Below are positions 51,101 through 59,135 of a DNA stretch of 64,000 nucleotides, piece after piece (position 1 is the stretch's first letter; every line of letters begins with the position of its first letter). The position numbers and the translations under genes are program-made. The notes under the pieces were generated by a model, which did not search any database, had not been told where the DNA came from, and was given only the letters and a program-made list of their open reading frames with translations. This DNA is from Devosia pacifica. GTDB taxonomy: Bacteria > Pseudomonadota > Alphaproteobacteria > Rhizobiales > Devosiaceae. The stretch lies in NCBI RefSeq assembly GCF_014652635.1, contig NZ_BMZE01000004.1:248001-312000 (forward strand). The letters run 5' to 3'.

Positions 51101-51345
51101 TCGATTGCGACACAGTCACCGTCGAAACCGTCAAGAAGGCGGAAGATAGCGACGACCTGATCGTTCGAGTGTTCGAACATGCCAACCGCCGCGCCACAGC
51201 GCACATCCAGTTCGGTGTGCCGGTGAAATCCGTATCGCGGGTCAACCTGATGGAAGAGGGCGGCGAGTCGGTCGAGTTCAACGACAACTCGCTGACGCTG
51301 TCCCTTCGTCCTTTCGAGATCGCGACCCTCAAACTGTCTCTCTAG
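48181..51345 (+). CDS. Alpha-mannosidase, glycoside hydrolase family 38
   Basis: A 1054-residue enzyme without a signal peptide, so cytosolic. The Zn/active site is HTHLDVGWLWR (H252, H254, D256), the nucleophile Asp is D366 in WLPDTFGYSANLPQI, and YGYGDGGGGPTR and LINQFHDILPGTSIPEVYED follow. The N-terminal 240 residues include an accessory beta-domain typical of bacterial GH38, and the C-terminal 400 residues are the beta-sandwich. It releases alpha-linked mannose from imported glycans. It ends the importer operon and is followed by a terminator. Confidence 0.95.
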   Translation: MNSLASRLGLLVDDVKREGQLLRLCNDLGSKILTPVPGEIAWRYLEADTDAASALAADWRSWAAFDQRTVWSKKQGPTWFAAEVEVPAEAKGKTFVLRFSSQWQQRPGSTDPQCLAYLDGKIAQAIDGNHTELVIERNAKPGNKHIVLVNAFTFFDRPLAGFGVEYLTRHERVEKLYFDLMTPFEVAGLLPQTDARRHAILNLVEEALYSLDRRGQITDELEASLPDAEKIASKIYELSDTEVQPTITAVGHTHLDVGWLWRVMHTRDKTGRSFATVLNLMAEYPGFVFMYNQSVLFNFLKTDYPEIWEGLKEKVKSGQFEIEGAMWVEPDVNIASGEALVRQILRGKRFHQQEFGVTPKCVWLPDTFGYSANLPQIMEKSGLEYFITSKLSWNDTDRHPYDTFFWRGIDGTQTKAQLITAQRFDSDAIFTTYNSDLSVSEVMGAWKRYEPKSVYDEVVLCYGYGDGGGGPTRAMIERGTRLQNGIPGAPKVRMEGIVPFLDRLGKRMTDEAGKFPVWNGELYLQYHRGTLTSIAKNKRNNRIAERRLRELEFVGAMAMATAGTAYPKEALARYWDTLLINQFHDILPGTSIPEVYEDSDAEYGAMFAELDSSNGPFHAALGTLKAPGAKIFNGTSQSRDGELVLIDEVAAGTGKGLVQGGTVRDFQKVTLADGSSRLAAPVPNVPALGWASVGVATSSGDARTSLSVSATHLENDLLRVRFDANGEIVSVFDKIRQREALAEGQTANRLVAYEDKSMNWDAWDIDWYFDKKGWALADGKASIEVVEEGPYRAALRVTREYGKSRFVQVISLADGARQLDFDTFIDWHEQRQVVKALFPFDLNTSELRSEIQFGHVKRATHRNTSWDKARFEASMQRWVDISEADFGAALINDCKYGYDAVEQTVRITLVRGSTHPHPEADQGEHRLRYALFIHEGEKDLQLVHRAAERLNNPLQLVGALGEAAEAAPFSFADVDCDTVTVETVKKAEDSDDLIVRVFEHANRRATAHIQFGVPVKSVSRVNLMEEGGESVEFNDNSLTLSLRPFEIATLKLSL

Positions 51346-51368
51346 CCGGCCTCCCACGCCTGACCTTC

Positions 51369-51394
51369 AAGCGCACCTTCGGGTGCGCTTTTTT
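51369..51394 (+). terminator. Rho-independent terminator after alpha-mannosidase
   Basis: AAGCGCACC/GGTGCGCTT stem with a TTCG tetraloop and a T-run of six. It lies 24 nt after the mannosidase stop. Confidence 0.92.
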
Positions 51395-51529
51395 CGTCAC
51401 GGGCCCCTGGTGATGCCAAAGCCGTACCACTTTCGCCTCTGCCCGGTTCATCCCTTGGTCAAGTCGGGTTGAAGCCGCCGATACGCTGGCCATTCCAGAC
51501 CCTCAGCGCCTGATGGATAAAGTTTCGTC

Positions 51530-51557
51530 TTGGCCAATGGTCTTTTATTGGTATGGT
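51530..51557 (+). promoter_or_regulatory. Candidate promoter with inverted repeat upstream of GntR gene
   Basis: TTGGCC (51530-51535), 16-nt spacer, TATGGT (51552-51557). Within it, CCAAT (51534-51538) and ATTGG (51547-51551) form an inverted repeat, and TGGT recurs three times between 51538 and 51557, suggesting a GntR operator overlapping the promoter. Evidence is modest. Confidence 0.4.
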
Positions 51558-51619
51558 AGCTCCAAAGCCGGATCATATCGGCGAAACGGAAGCGGCCTGG
51601 TGAGGACAACTTGGGTGAC

Positions 51620-52384
51620 ATGACGGAAGACGGGTTCGGCTCAGGTCCGATCACCCTCCCTTCGGGCGGACCACTCTACCTGCAGCTCAAGCGCTGGCTT
51701 GAAGACGCGATTGCAAATGGCGGCATCAAGCCTGGCGATGCCTTGCCGTCCGAACGCGACCTTGCCCTGCGGGTCGACGTCAGCCGCGTCACCGTCCGCA
51801 AGGCGGTGCAGCAATTGGTGCAGGACGGGCTGCTTGTGCAACGGCACGGTTCCGGCACCTTCGTCGCCACGCCGGCGCCGCGGGTCGAGCAGTCCCTGTC
51901 GCAGTTGACCTCGTTCACCGAGGACATGGCTCGCCGCGGAATGGCCGTGCGCTCGCAGTGGCTGGACCGCGGCGTTTACCCCCCGTCGCCGCAGGAAACC
52001 ATGGTGCTCGGCCTGACGGCTGGCGAACAGGTTTCACGTATTGCCCGCCTCCGGCTGTCTCAGGAGACGCCGCTAGCGATTGAGCGCGCCTCGCTGTCGA
52101 CGCAGATCCTTCCTGACCCGGCAGCAGTTCGCGATTCCCTCTATGCCTGTCTGGAACAGGCCGGCAGCCGACCAATACGCGCCATCCAGCGTATCCGCGC
52201 CGCCAATCTCGAGGCAGACGAGGCTGCACTTCTTGGCGTCGCTCCAGGTGCGGCCGGGCTTTACATCGAGCGGGTGTCCTATCTCGCCAATGGTCGCGTC
52301 GCGGAACTGACGCGCTCGACCTATAGAGGGGACGCCTATGATTTCGTTGCCGAACTGAGGCTCGGCGACGGCAGGACGACTTAA
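51620..52384 (+). CDS. GntR-family regulator with UTRA domain (NagR/HutC type)
   Basis: A 254-residue regulator with a winged HTH (LPSERDLALRVDVSRVTVRKAVQQLVQDGLLVQRHGSGTFV) and a C-terminal UTRA effector domain (SQETPLAIERASLSTQILPD, GLYIERVSYL). It starts at ATG 51620, or at TTG 51611, which has a GAGG closer upstream. It heads a three-gene unit with the SIS enzyme (9-nt gap) and nagA, matching NagR-type repressors that sense GlcN-6-P or GlcNAc-6-P. Confidence 0.9.
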   Translation: MTEDGFGSGPITLPSGGPLYLQLKRWLEDAIANGGIKPGDALPSERDLALRVDVSRVTVRKAVQQLVQDGLLVQRHGSGTFVATPAPRVEQSLSQLTSFTEDMARRGMAVRSQWLDRGVYPPSPQETMVLGLTAGEQVSRIARLRLSQETPLAIERASLSTQILPDPAAVRDSLYACLEQAGSRPIRAIQRIRAANLEADEAALLGVAPGAAGLYIERVSYLANGRVAELTRSTYRGDAYDFVAELRLGDGRTT

Positions 52385-52393
52385 GGAGACCAG

Positions 52394-53422
52394 ATGTCCG
52401 ATCAGACTCACATGTTACGCGAAGTCAGGGAGATCCCCGCGGCGACCGCTCGCCTGCTGGACAGTGGACGTGAGGCGATAGGCGATGCAGCAACACGCTT
52501 GCGTACAAAGGATCCAGCCTTCCTCGTGACCATCGCGCGTGGCTCGTCGGATCATGCGACTGCTTACATCAAGTACGCGATAGAGCTGACGGCAGGGCTG
52601 CCTGTGGCCTCGCTCGGGCCGTCCATTGCCTCGGTTTATCGCAAGCCGCTCAAACTCCGCACCGGCGCAGCCCTCGCCATTTCCCAATCCGGCAAGAGCC
52701 CCGACATTCTCGATCTGGTAAAGACTGCCGGGCAGGGCGGGGCGCTGACGATCGGCATCACCAACACAGCCGGCTCTCCGCTCTCCGGTGCCACCGATGT
52801 CACGATTGACATGGCCGCTGGCGAGGAAATCAGCGTTGCCGCCACGAAGACCTTCGTCAACTCGATCGTGTCCGGTCTTGCAGTTCTCGCCGAATGGCAA
52901 CAGGACGCCGGTTTGCGTGATGCTGTCGCTGCGCTGCCTGAGGCCTTCGAGAAGGCTTTGGCATGCGACTGGTCGGACCTGATCACCGCACTCGACGGTC
53001 ACGACTCGCTCTTCGTGCTGGGGCGCGGGCCGGCGATGGCCATCGCCAACGAGGCGGCGCTCAAGTTCAAAGAAACCTGCGGGATGCAGGGCGAGGCCTA
53101 CAGTGCGGCCGAGGTGTTGCACGGACCGGTCTCTCTGGTGGCGGAAGGCTTCCCGGTTCTCGCTTTTGCGGGCCGTGACGCGGCAGAGAAGGCCGTGGCT
53201 GACACCGCCAACGACATGGCCGCAAAAGGCGCGCGGGCATTTCTCACCTCGGCACACGCCGACGCGGCGCGCAAACTGCCCTTTGCCGAGACTGGCCACC
53301 CGATCACCGACCCACTGGCATTGATCGTATCGTTCTACGGCTTCGTCGAGGCGCTCGCGCGACACCGGGGGCTCAATCCCGATACGCCTCCACGCCTCAA
53401 GAAGGTGACTGAAACGGTATGA
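52394..53422 (+). CDS. SIS-domain sugar-phosphate isomerase/deaminase (GlmS-C/NagB-II-like)
   Basis: A 342-residue protein with two SIS domains like the isomerase half of GlmS: ARGSSDHATAYIKYAIE, AISQSGKSPDILDLVK, TKTFVNSI and GRGPAMAIANEAALKFKETCGMQGEAYSAAEVLHGP. No glutaminase domain is present. Between a GntR/UTRA regulator and nagA it probably acts as a glucosamine-6-phosphate deaminase (NagB-II) that yields fructose 6-phosphate. It overlaps nagA by 4 nt. Confidence 0.88.
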   Translation: MSDQTHMLREVREIPAATARLLDSGREAIGDAATRLRTKDPAFLVTIARGSSDHATAYIKYAIELTAGLPVASLGPSIASVYRKPLKLRTGAALAISQSGKSPDILDLVKTAGQGGALTIGITNTAGSPLSGATDVTIDMAAGEEISVAATKTFVNSIVSGLAVLAEWQQDAGLRDAVAALPEAFEKALACDWSDLITALDGHDSLFVLGRGPAMAIANEAALKFKETCGMQGEAYSAAEVLHGPVSLVAEGFPVLAFAGRDAAEKAVADTANDMAAKGARAFLTSAHADAARKLPFAETGHPITDPLALIVSFYGFVEALARHRGLNPDTPPRLKKVTETV

Positions 53423-54558
53423 GTTCTGCCAGCTTCCGCTGCGAGAGGCTCTTCGACGGAGCCGAGTGGCACGATGACGTAGTGATTCACGTTGAAAATG
53501 GCATGATCACCGCCCTGGAACCGACAGCGGGATTGTCAGGGGGCGCTAGCCTTGACGGCATGGTCGTGCCGGGTTTCGTGGATCTGCAGGTGAACGGCGG
53601 CGGCGGCACCTTGCTGAACGACGCGCCCACCCGCGAAAGCATCGAAACCATCTGCAGCGCGCACTGGCAGTTCGGCACCACGGCCCTGCTTCCGACCTTG
53701 ATAACGGACACGCGGGAAGTCACCGCTGCCGCTATTGCCGCAGGTTCTGCTGCTGCCGGAAAGGTCCCTGGTTTCGCTGGGCTGCATCTGGAGGGCCCGC
53801 ATCTTTCACTGGCGCGCAAGGGCGCACATGATCCGGCGCTGGTTCGTCCGATGGAAAACGAGGATTTGCAGCTTCTGGTCGCTGCTCGTGCGCAGCTGCC
53901 GAATCTGCTGGTCACGGTCGCCGCCGAAACCGTCATCCCGGATCAGATCAGGGCGCTGGCCGATGCCGGAATCATTGTCAGCATTGGCCACTCCGATGCC
54001 GGATTTGATACGGCGAACGCGGCGATCGATGCTGGCGCGCGGATGGTCACGCACCTGTTCAACGCCATGAGTCAGATGGGCCATCGTGAACCCGGTCTCG
54101 TTGGCGCCGCGCTTGCCAGAGGGGAAGTGTATGCTGGCTTGATCGCCGACGGAATCCATGTCCATCCCCAGGCCATCAAGATTGCCCTTGCGGCCAAGCA
54201 AGGGCCCGGACGAATCTTTCTTGTCACGGATGCGATGTCGCAAACCGGCACTGACATCCGCGAACTGACCCTGAACGGTCGGCAGATCACGCGCGCCAAT
54301 GGCGCCTTGCGCTTGGCGGATGGAACGCTTGCCGGTGCCGACCTCGATATGATCGATGCGGTGGCCTTCATGCATCGCGAGATTGGACTGGGGCTTGAAG
54401 AGGCGCTGAAAATGGCGAGTTTCTATCCGGCTCAGGCGATAGGGCTGGAGGGGCACGGCCAACTGATTAAGGGTAGCCCGGCAAACTTCGTCCAGCTTTC
54501 TTCCGACCTCGCGGTGCGTAGTACGGTAATCGGCGGAGAGCAGCTCTTCTCCGCCTGA
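53419..54558 (+). CDS. nagA: N-acetylglucosamine-6-phosphate deacetylase
   Basis: A 379-residue amidohydrolase. PGFVDLQVNGGGG, the metal-binding Glu in LHLEGPHLSLARKGAH, SIGHSDA, THLFNAMSQMGHREPG and the catalytic Asp in LVTDAMSQTG are NagA motifs. It removes acetate from GlcNAc-6-P before deamination. The gene order regulator-SIS enzyme-NagA is a recognised GlcNAc utilisation unit. No GlcNAc kinase or PTS is present here. Confidence 0.95.
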   Translation: MSSASFRCERLFDGAEWHDDVVIHVENGMITALEPTAGLSGGASLDGMVVPGFVDLQVNGGGGTLLNDAPTRESIETICSAHWQFGTTALLPTLITDTREVTAAAIAAGSAAAGKVPGFAGLHLEGPHLSLARKGAHDPALVRPMENEDLQLLVAARAQLPNLLVTVAAETVIPDQIRALADAGIIVSIGHSDAGFDTANAAIDAGARMVTHLFNAMSQMGHREPGLVGAALARGEVYAGLIADGIHVHPQAIKIALAAKQGPGRIFLVTDAMSQTGTDIRELTLNGRQITRANGALRLADGTLAGADLDMIDAVAFMHREIGLGLEEALKMASFYPAQAIGLEGHGQLIKGSPANFVQLSSDLAVRSTVIGGEQLFSA

Positions 54559-54563
54559 TCCGC

Positions 54564-55307
54564 TCAGCCGCGTCCGATATAGGGCATCTTGGTCGCCATC
54601 ACGGTCATGAACTGGACATTGGCCTCCAGCGGTAGCCCCGCCATATAGAGTAGGGCATCCACAAGATGCTCGATGGCGAATGTCGGCTCCGGCATCATCG
54701 TGCCGTTGGCCTGGGGAACCCCGGCACTCATGCCGCTGGTCATGTCTGTCGCCACATTGCCGATATCGATTTGCCCGCAGGCAATGTTGAAGGGGCGGCC
54801 ATCAAGAGAGATGGTCTTGGTCAATCCCGTGATGGCATGCTTTGAGGCGTTGTAGGGCCCGGCACCGGGCCTCGGCGTGTAGGCCGAGATGGAACCGTTA
54901 TTGATGATGCGGCCACCTTGCGGGGTCTGGTCGCGCATGCGCCTGAACGCTTCGCGCGCAACATAAAAGGCGCCATTGAGATTGGTGTCGATCATCTGAC
55001 GCCAGATATCGACATCGAGATCGCCAAAGCTTGTCGCAGGCGCTCCACGGCCAGCATTGTTGAAAACTACGTCCAGGCGTCCGAAGCGCTCGTCGATCGC
55101 CGAAAAGAAGCCAGCGACCTCATCAGGGTTGGTCACATCACAAGTATATGCCAGCCCGTCCCTCAGCTCGGCGTTGACTGCCTCAAGCGCATCCGTGCGG
55201 CGCCCGCAAATGGCCACCCGGTACCCGGCACGCGACAGCCCCAGCGCTGTTGCGCGTCCAATTCCGGACGATCCGCCCGTCACCACTGCTACCTTAGACT
55301 CTGTCAT
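54564..55307 (-). CDS. Short-chain dehydrogenase/reductase
   Basis: A 247-residue classical SDR: nucleotide motif TGGSSGIGRA (residues 9-18), NNAG at about 85-88, the catalytic Ser in NNGSISAYT and Y-x3-K in PYNASKHAI. The start at 55307 (MTESKVAVVTGG) follows GGAA upstream and places the Rossmann strand correctly; the longer frame would add 25 residues. The substrate is unknown. It is convergent with nagA by 5 nt. Confidence 0.9.
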   Translation of the reverse strand: MTESKVAVVTGGSSGIGRATALGLSRAGYRVAICGRRTDALEAVNAELRDGLAYTCDVTNPDEVAGFFSAIDERFGRLDVVFNNAGRGAPATSFGDLDVDIWRQMIDTNLNGAFYVAREAFRRMRDQTPQGGRIINNGSISAYTPRPGAGPYNASKHAITGLTKTISLDGRPFNIACGQIDIGNVATDMTSGMSAGVPQANGTMMPEPTFAIEHLVDALLYMAGLPLEANVQFMTVMATKMPYIGRG

Positions 55308-55693
55308 CCCGTTTCCTTCACAGATGCGGCGAAATTCCCGCGCCGTTTGCCAGATGCTGCCATTATTGCGCCGCAGCACCAAGGCGGGCTCAAGACCACC
55401 TTGCCACTCAAGCCCTTATTAACCGGGCATTCACGACAGTTAAGAGGTGGTTAACGGCTGTGTGCTGAATCTGCAACAAGGGCTGCGCAACAAGACGCCG
55501 TGCGCCCCAAATCCCTCACTACGCAATTGCGTCGGCATTCGGCATGCGTAGAGTGGGCCTTGCGAATCCATGCATGGGATCGTTTGTCGGTCGCAACGCG
55601 ACGGCAACACACTGCACCACAAACAAGTGTGGTCGCGTTTCGACAAACCGCTGGGTAACCGGCACCAAAATGACTGACTTTGGAGGTCAACAC
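55308..55693. other. Intergenic region between SDR and porin
   Basis: 386 nt without a convincing gene. It contains several TTAAC elements including a complete CtrA-type site (separate entry) and the porin ribosome binding site TTTGGAGGTC at 55679-55688. A long open frame on both strands here is antisense or upstream continuation, without coding features. Porin promoter elements are expected around 55500-55650, but I could not name a clear -35/-10. Confidence 0.6.
55440..55455. promoter_or_regulatory. Candidate CtrA binding site
   Basis: TTAA (55440-55443), seven bases GAGGTGG, TTAA (55451-55454) then C: an exact TTAA-N7-TTAAC match to the alphaproteobacterial CtrA consensus. It lies 239 nt upstream of the porin ATG and 133 nt upstream of the SDR gene. 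Confidence 0.55.
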
Positions 55694-57028
55694 ATGAAAC
55701 TCAAGAGCCTTATCCTCGGTTCTGTCGCTGCCGCTGGTCTCTCGACCGCTGGCTACGCTGCCGATCTGGACGTTCTGACTTCGCTGGACGTGTGTGACGC
55801 GCTCGGCCTGTCGGGTCTCACCATCTCTTCCGACACCAACTGCCTGCAGATCACTGGCGGCGTGTCCTATGAATTCAACTGGGGCGACTATCGCGGTAGC
55901 GAAACTGCTGTTGACACCCTTGCTGGTACCCAGGACTTCGACAACAACGACTCCGGCCCGCTCGGCGACAAGGATTGGGAATCGCAGGTTGAGGCTTGGC
56001 TGCAGTTCGTCGGCACCGCTGACTCCGACTTCGGTCCTGCCCGCGCTGTGATCCGTCTCGAAGCCATCGACGAAGTCCGCGTCCAGAACGAAGAGTTCAT
56101 GGCCGACGACGACGACACCGATGGTGTTGACCTCGACGAAGCTTACGTCTCCGTCGGTGACTCCACTGTCATCATGGCTGGTAAGAAGGGCTCGATCGCA
56201 AACTTCGGCGATGACGAACCGTTCAACTTCCTCGGCCTGTTCAACTCCTCTGAAGTTGACACCGGCGTTTCGCACGACATCGGCATCGAAGAGTTCTACA
56301 CCGAGCAGTTCGACACCGGAAGCCACGTCATCCAGGTTGTTTCCGATCTCGGCAACGGCGTGAACGTCGGCCTCGGCCTCGAAAATCTCGCAGAATCCGA
56401 TGAAGTCGACATGGCCGGCACCCTGGTTGGTGTTGTTGGTTATGCCGGCGAAGGCATCACTGCACACGTCACCGGCTTGATGGGCGGTATCCTCGACGGC
56501 GACGTCGATGCATACGCTGTCCATGCTGGCGCAACCGGCACCTTCGACATCTTCCGCATCCGCGGTGCGATTGCTGCCAACCACTACGTGCCGACCGACG
56601 AGTCGTTCTACAACGCCCTCGCTTCGGCTGCTGCAACGTTCGACATGTTCACCCTCGCAGTTTCGGGTGAAGTCAACGGCGGCAGCGGTCTCGACACCGA
56701 CTACGGTGTTGGCGCGTCCATCGGCGCTGCTGTGACCGAAGGCGTTGCGATCAACCTCGGCGGCCGTTACTACGACAACAACAACGGTGGCACGAGCGGT
56801 TACCAGGTTGCAGCTCAGCTCGTTGCTGCTGTCACCGAGACCATCTCGCTCACCGGCGAAGTTGGCGTCTACGGCACGACCGAGCGTCCTGACGACACCA
56901 CCGATTTCTACGGTGCTGCTCAGCTCGCATGGGCACCAGGCGGTGGCTTCACCTCCGCTCTGGGTGGCGAAGTGCACGAGAACGGCGCTTACAAGGTCAC
57001 TTTCGAAGCCGCCAAGGAATTCAACTAA
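55694..57028 (+). CDS. Outer-membrane porin
   Basis: A 444-residue outer-membrane beta-barrel. The start at 55694 follows GGAGG and gives the signal peptide MKLKSLILGSVAAAGLSTAG with cleavage at GYA-AD. The mature N-terminus has a two-Cys loop (VCDALGLSG...TNCLQITGGV) typical of alphaproteobacterial porins of the Omp2b/porin_2 type, and alternating Gly/aromatic/acid strands follow. The rich acidic content (many Asp) fits a halophilic envelope. Codon use is strongly biased (mostly C-ending codons), consistent with very high expression. A terminator lies just after it. Confidence 0.93.
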   Translation: MKLKSLILGSVAAAGLSTAGYAADLDVLTSLDVCDALGLSGLTISSDTNCLQITGGVSYEFNWGDYRGSETAVDTLAGTQDFDNNDSGPLGDKDWESQVEAWLQFVGTADSDFGPARAVIRLEAIDEVRVQNEEFMADDDDTDGVDLDEAYVSVGDSTVIMAGKKGSIANFGDDEPFNFLGLFNSSEVDTGVSHDIGIEEFYTEQFDTGSHVIQVVSDLGNGVNVGLGLENLAESDEVDMAGTLVGVVGYAGEGITAHVTGLMGGILDGDVDAYAVHAGATGTFDIFRIRGAIAANHYVPTDESFYNALASAAATFDMFTLAVSGEVNGGSGLDTDYGVGASIGAAVTEGVAINLGGRYYDNNNGGTSGYQVAAQLVAAVTETISLTGEVGVYGTTERPDDTTDFYGAAQLAWAPGGGFTSALGGEVHENGAYKVTFEAAKEFN

Positions 57029-57054
57029 TCCTTGGATCGCTTCTGGCGATTTGG

Positions 57055-57087
57055 AAGGGTCCGGCTTTTGCCGGGCCCTTTCTTTTT
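57055..57087 (+). terminator. Rho-independent terminator after porin
   Basis: AAGGGTCCGGC/GCCGGGCCCTT stem with a TTTT loop and one wobble, followed by TTTCTTTTT. It lies 27 nt after the porin stop. Confidence 0.9.
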
Positions 57088-57187
57088 GTGCCGAAGAACC
57101 CCATCGAAGAGCGTCAAAGCCATTTTCATCCACCACCGCGCTCGTTAATTTCCCTCAAAATTCCCGCAGATTCGCGAAGGACGGCAA

Positions 57188-58981
57188 ATGCGAATGAACG
57201 GCGCAGCGCGCAAGACTTTGGCAGCAATGGTGTTGTGTTCCGGGGCGGTCGCGCTGCCGGGGTATGCTCAGGTAACATCTCAGCCACTAGGCAACGGCGA
57301 AGGCGGCGCCGGTAGTATCGTCACTCTCGAGGCGGACGCGGCCCCCGTGTCACCTTACTGGCTGACCATCGACCGCAGCGCTGAGGATGGCTCGATAGTC
57401 TTTGGCGGGTACGCGCCGAATGAGTCGCTCTTGGAGGCGTTGGCCGTCGATATTGAGGGCGCTGACACATCAAGTGTCGAAGTGGCGCGCGGCGCTTCCG
57501 CACAATACAACGCAGCAGTGGAATTCGGACGCCAGGCTGTCTCGCGGTTGAGCGAAGGCCGCTTCTCGCTTCGTGGCAACATGGTCTCGATCAAGGGAGT
57601 GGCCGCCAGCGAAACCGATGCCGCAGCAATCGAGGAACTCTCGGGATTGCTGCCTCCAGGGCTCATCCTGATACTCAATGAAATCGAAATCGCTGAGCCC
57701 TCCGCAGACATTGCAGAGACACGCAGTCCGGTAGCGCCGGTTGTGGTCGAACAGGCGTTTGCGTTTACTGCCTCCAAGACCGATGGTGTGTGGCGTTTCG
57801 GTGGAGATGTGCCCACCGCCCAGATGCGGTCGTTCCTCGCGGTGCGCGCCGGCGACGGTGGGGAATCCGACGTTGAGGTGCGCGAGGGGGCGCCCGAGGG
57901 CTTCGTCGCCGATATCGTGCTGGCGCTTGATACGCTCGACATGATGAGCGGAGGCCAGGCGGAGTTTGTCGATGGCGACTGGTCCATCTCGGGCATAGCA
58001 TCGAGCTCAGAGACCGTCAGCGCAATTGAGGCGAGCCTTGCCGATAAGGGTTGGGAACTCGAGCTTTCGCAGTCATCGCCTTCAACCGAGCCCGCTGCGG
58101 CTCCCGATCCGGTTTCTGACACTGATGATGCTGGCGGCGCCGAGGAAACGGCACTCGAAGGCGACATCAACTCTGACACGACCGCGGAGTCATCTGCCGA
58201 GGCAGCCGATGTCACTTCAGAAGAGTCTGCAGAAAACGCAGATGCGGAGCCATCGGAGCAGATGCCGTCCACCGATCCTGAGTACGCATTCATCGCCGAG
58301 AAAGGCGAGGATCAGGGAGTAGAATTGTCCGGCATGGTACCGGCAGAGCAGACGCGCGCTTACCTTCGCGTCGTGGGCAATACGGAAACCGATACGCTGG
58401 CTGTAGCTGAAGGTGCGCCGGAGGGGTTCATCCTCGCGGCAGTCGCCGGAGTTCGGGCACTCAATGCCCTCGCATCCGGCACGCTTCGCTTTGAAGATGG
58501 GGCATGGGCGCTGACAGGTCGTGCTGCCGATGAGGCAGCGCGCAACGCGGCGCTTGCCGAACTGCCTGAAGCCAATGATTGGACCGTTACGATCGAATTG
58601 CCGAGCGCGGCGGAGATCTGCCGTGATGAACTGGCGGTATTTTCGGAGCGCAACGCCATCCTGTTCTCGTCAGGATCCGCAAGGATCGCCGGGTCCGAAG
58701 GCGCTCTCGACGAACTGGTGGGTTTTTTGAGCCATTGTCCCGAGCTTCCCATCTATGTTGAGGGCCACACGGACTCAGATGGCAGCGCAGCAACAAATCT
58801 CGCACTGTCGGTTGCGCGTGCCGAGGCAGTGGTTGCGGCACTCGTCGAGCGGGGGGTATCTTCAGCACGACTTTATGCCGTAGGCTACGGTGAAAGCGCG
58901 CCGATCGCGTCAAACGATACTGCCGCCGGCAAGCAGCGCAATCGCCGTATTGTTGTGGAGCTTGAGCCGCGCGAGCCCTGA
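57188..58981 (+). CDS. OmpA-family protein with three internal repeats
   Basis: A 597-residue envelope protein with a signal peptide (about residues 1-27, ending GYAQ). Residues about 58-167, 192-293 and 365-470 are three diverged copies of a roughly 100-residue unit (F/L-x-G-x-x-P near its start, then V-x-x-G-A and W-x-x-x-G features), resembling BON-like domains. A Glu/Ser-rich linker (296-363) precedes the third copy. The C-terminal OmpA domain (490-595) has LFSSGSARI, VEGHTDSDGS and QRNRRIVVEL, which bind peptidoglycan. It likely anchors the outer envelope to the wall. The repeats may bind lipids, which is inferred. Confidence 0.88.
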   Translation: MRMNGAARKTLAAMVLCSGAVALPGYAQVTSQPLGNGEGGAGSIVTLEADAAPVSPYWLTIDRSAEDGSIVFGGYAPNESLLEALAVDIEGADTSSVEVARGASAQYNAAVEFGRQAVSRLSEGRFSLRGNMVSIKGVAASETDAAAIEELSGLLPPGLILILNEIEIAEPSADIAETRSPVAPVVVEQAFAFTASKTDGVWRFGGDVPTAQMRSFLAVRAGDGGESDVEVREGAPEGFVADIVLALDTLDMMSGGQAEFVDGDWSISGIASSSETVSAIEASLADKGWELELSQSSPSTEPAAAPDPVSDTDDAGGAEETALEGDINSDTTAESSAEAADVTSEESAENADAEPSEQMPSTDPEYAFIAEKGEDQGVELSGMVPAEQTRAYLRVVGNTETDTLAVAEGAPEGFILAAVAGVRALNALASGTLRFEDGAWALTGRAADEAARNAALAELPEANDWTVTIELPSAAEICRDELAVFSERNAILFSSGSARIAGSEGALDELVGFLSHCPELPIYVEGHTDSDGSAATNLALSVARAEAVVAALVERGVSSARLYAVGYGESAPIASNDTAAGKQRNRRIVVELEPREP

Positions 58982-59001
58982 TCTCTGAGGTATTTCAAAA
59001 C

Positions 59002-59109
59002 ATGCAGGCCGTGCTTTATCTGTTGAGCATCTACTGGCCCTTCATGGCGGCAGCTCTCGCTCTTGGGCTCGTCGCCGGTTGGTTTGGTGCAGCCGCGAGG
59101 CATGGTTGA
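59002..59109 (+). CDS. Very small membrane protein (35 aa)
   Basis: MQAVLYLLSIYWPFMAAALA onwards, one hydrophobic helix and a short basic tail. It sits 20 nt after the OmpA gene and 26 nt before the HhH protein, with no strong ribosome binding site besides GAGG at 58987-58990. A small protein in this slot is seen in relatives in my recollection; otherwise it could be a chance frame. Confidence 0.5.
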   Translation: MQAVLYLLSIYWPFMAAALALGLVAGWFGAAARHG

Positions 59110-59135
59110 GCTGATGCAGGAAAGGTAGCGCCGCA

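Noticed and set aside
55451-57136. 561-residue open frame antisense to the porin
   Set aside because: It arises from the strong codon bias of the porin gene on the other strand. It spans the porin, its terminator and the upstream region, has low-complexity Val/Gly/Asp composition and no domain or start context.
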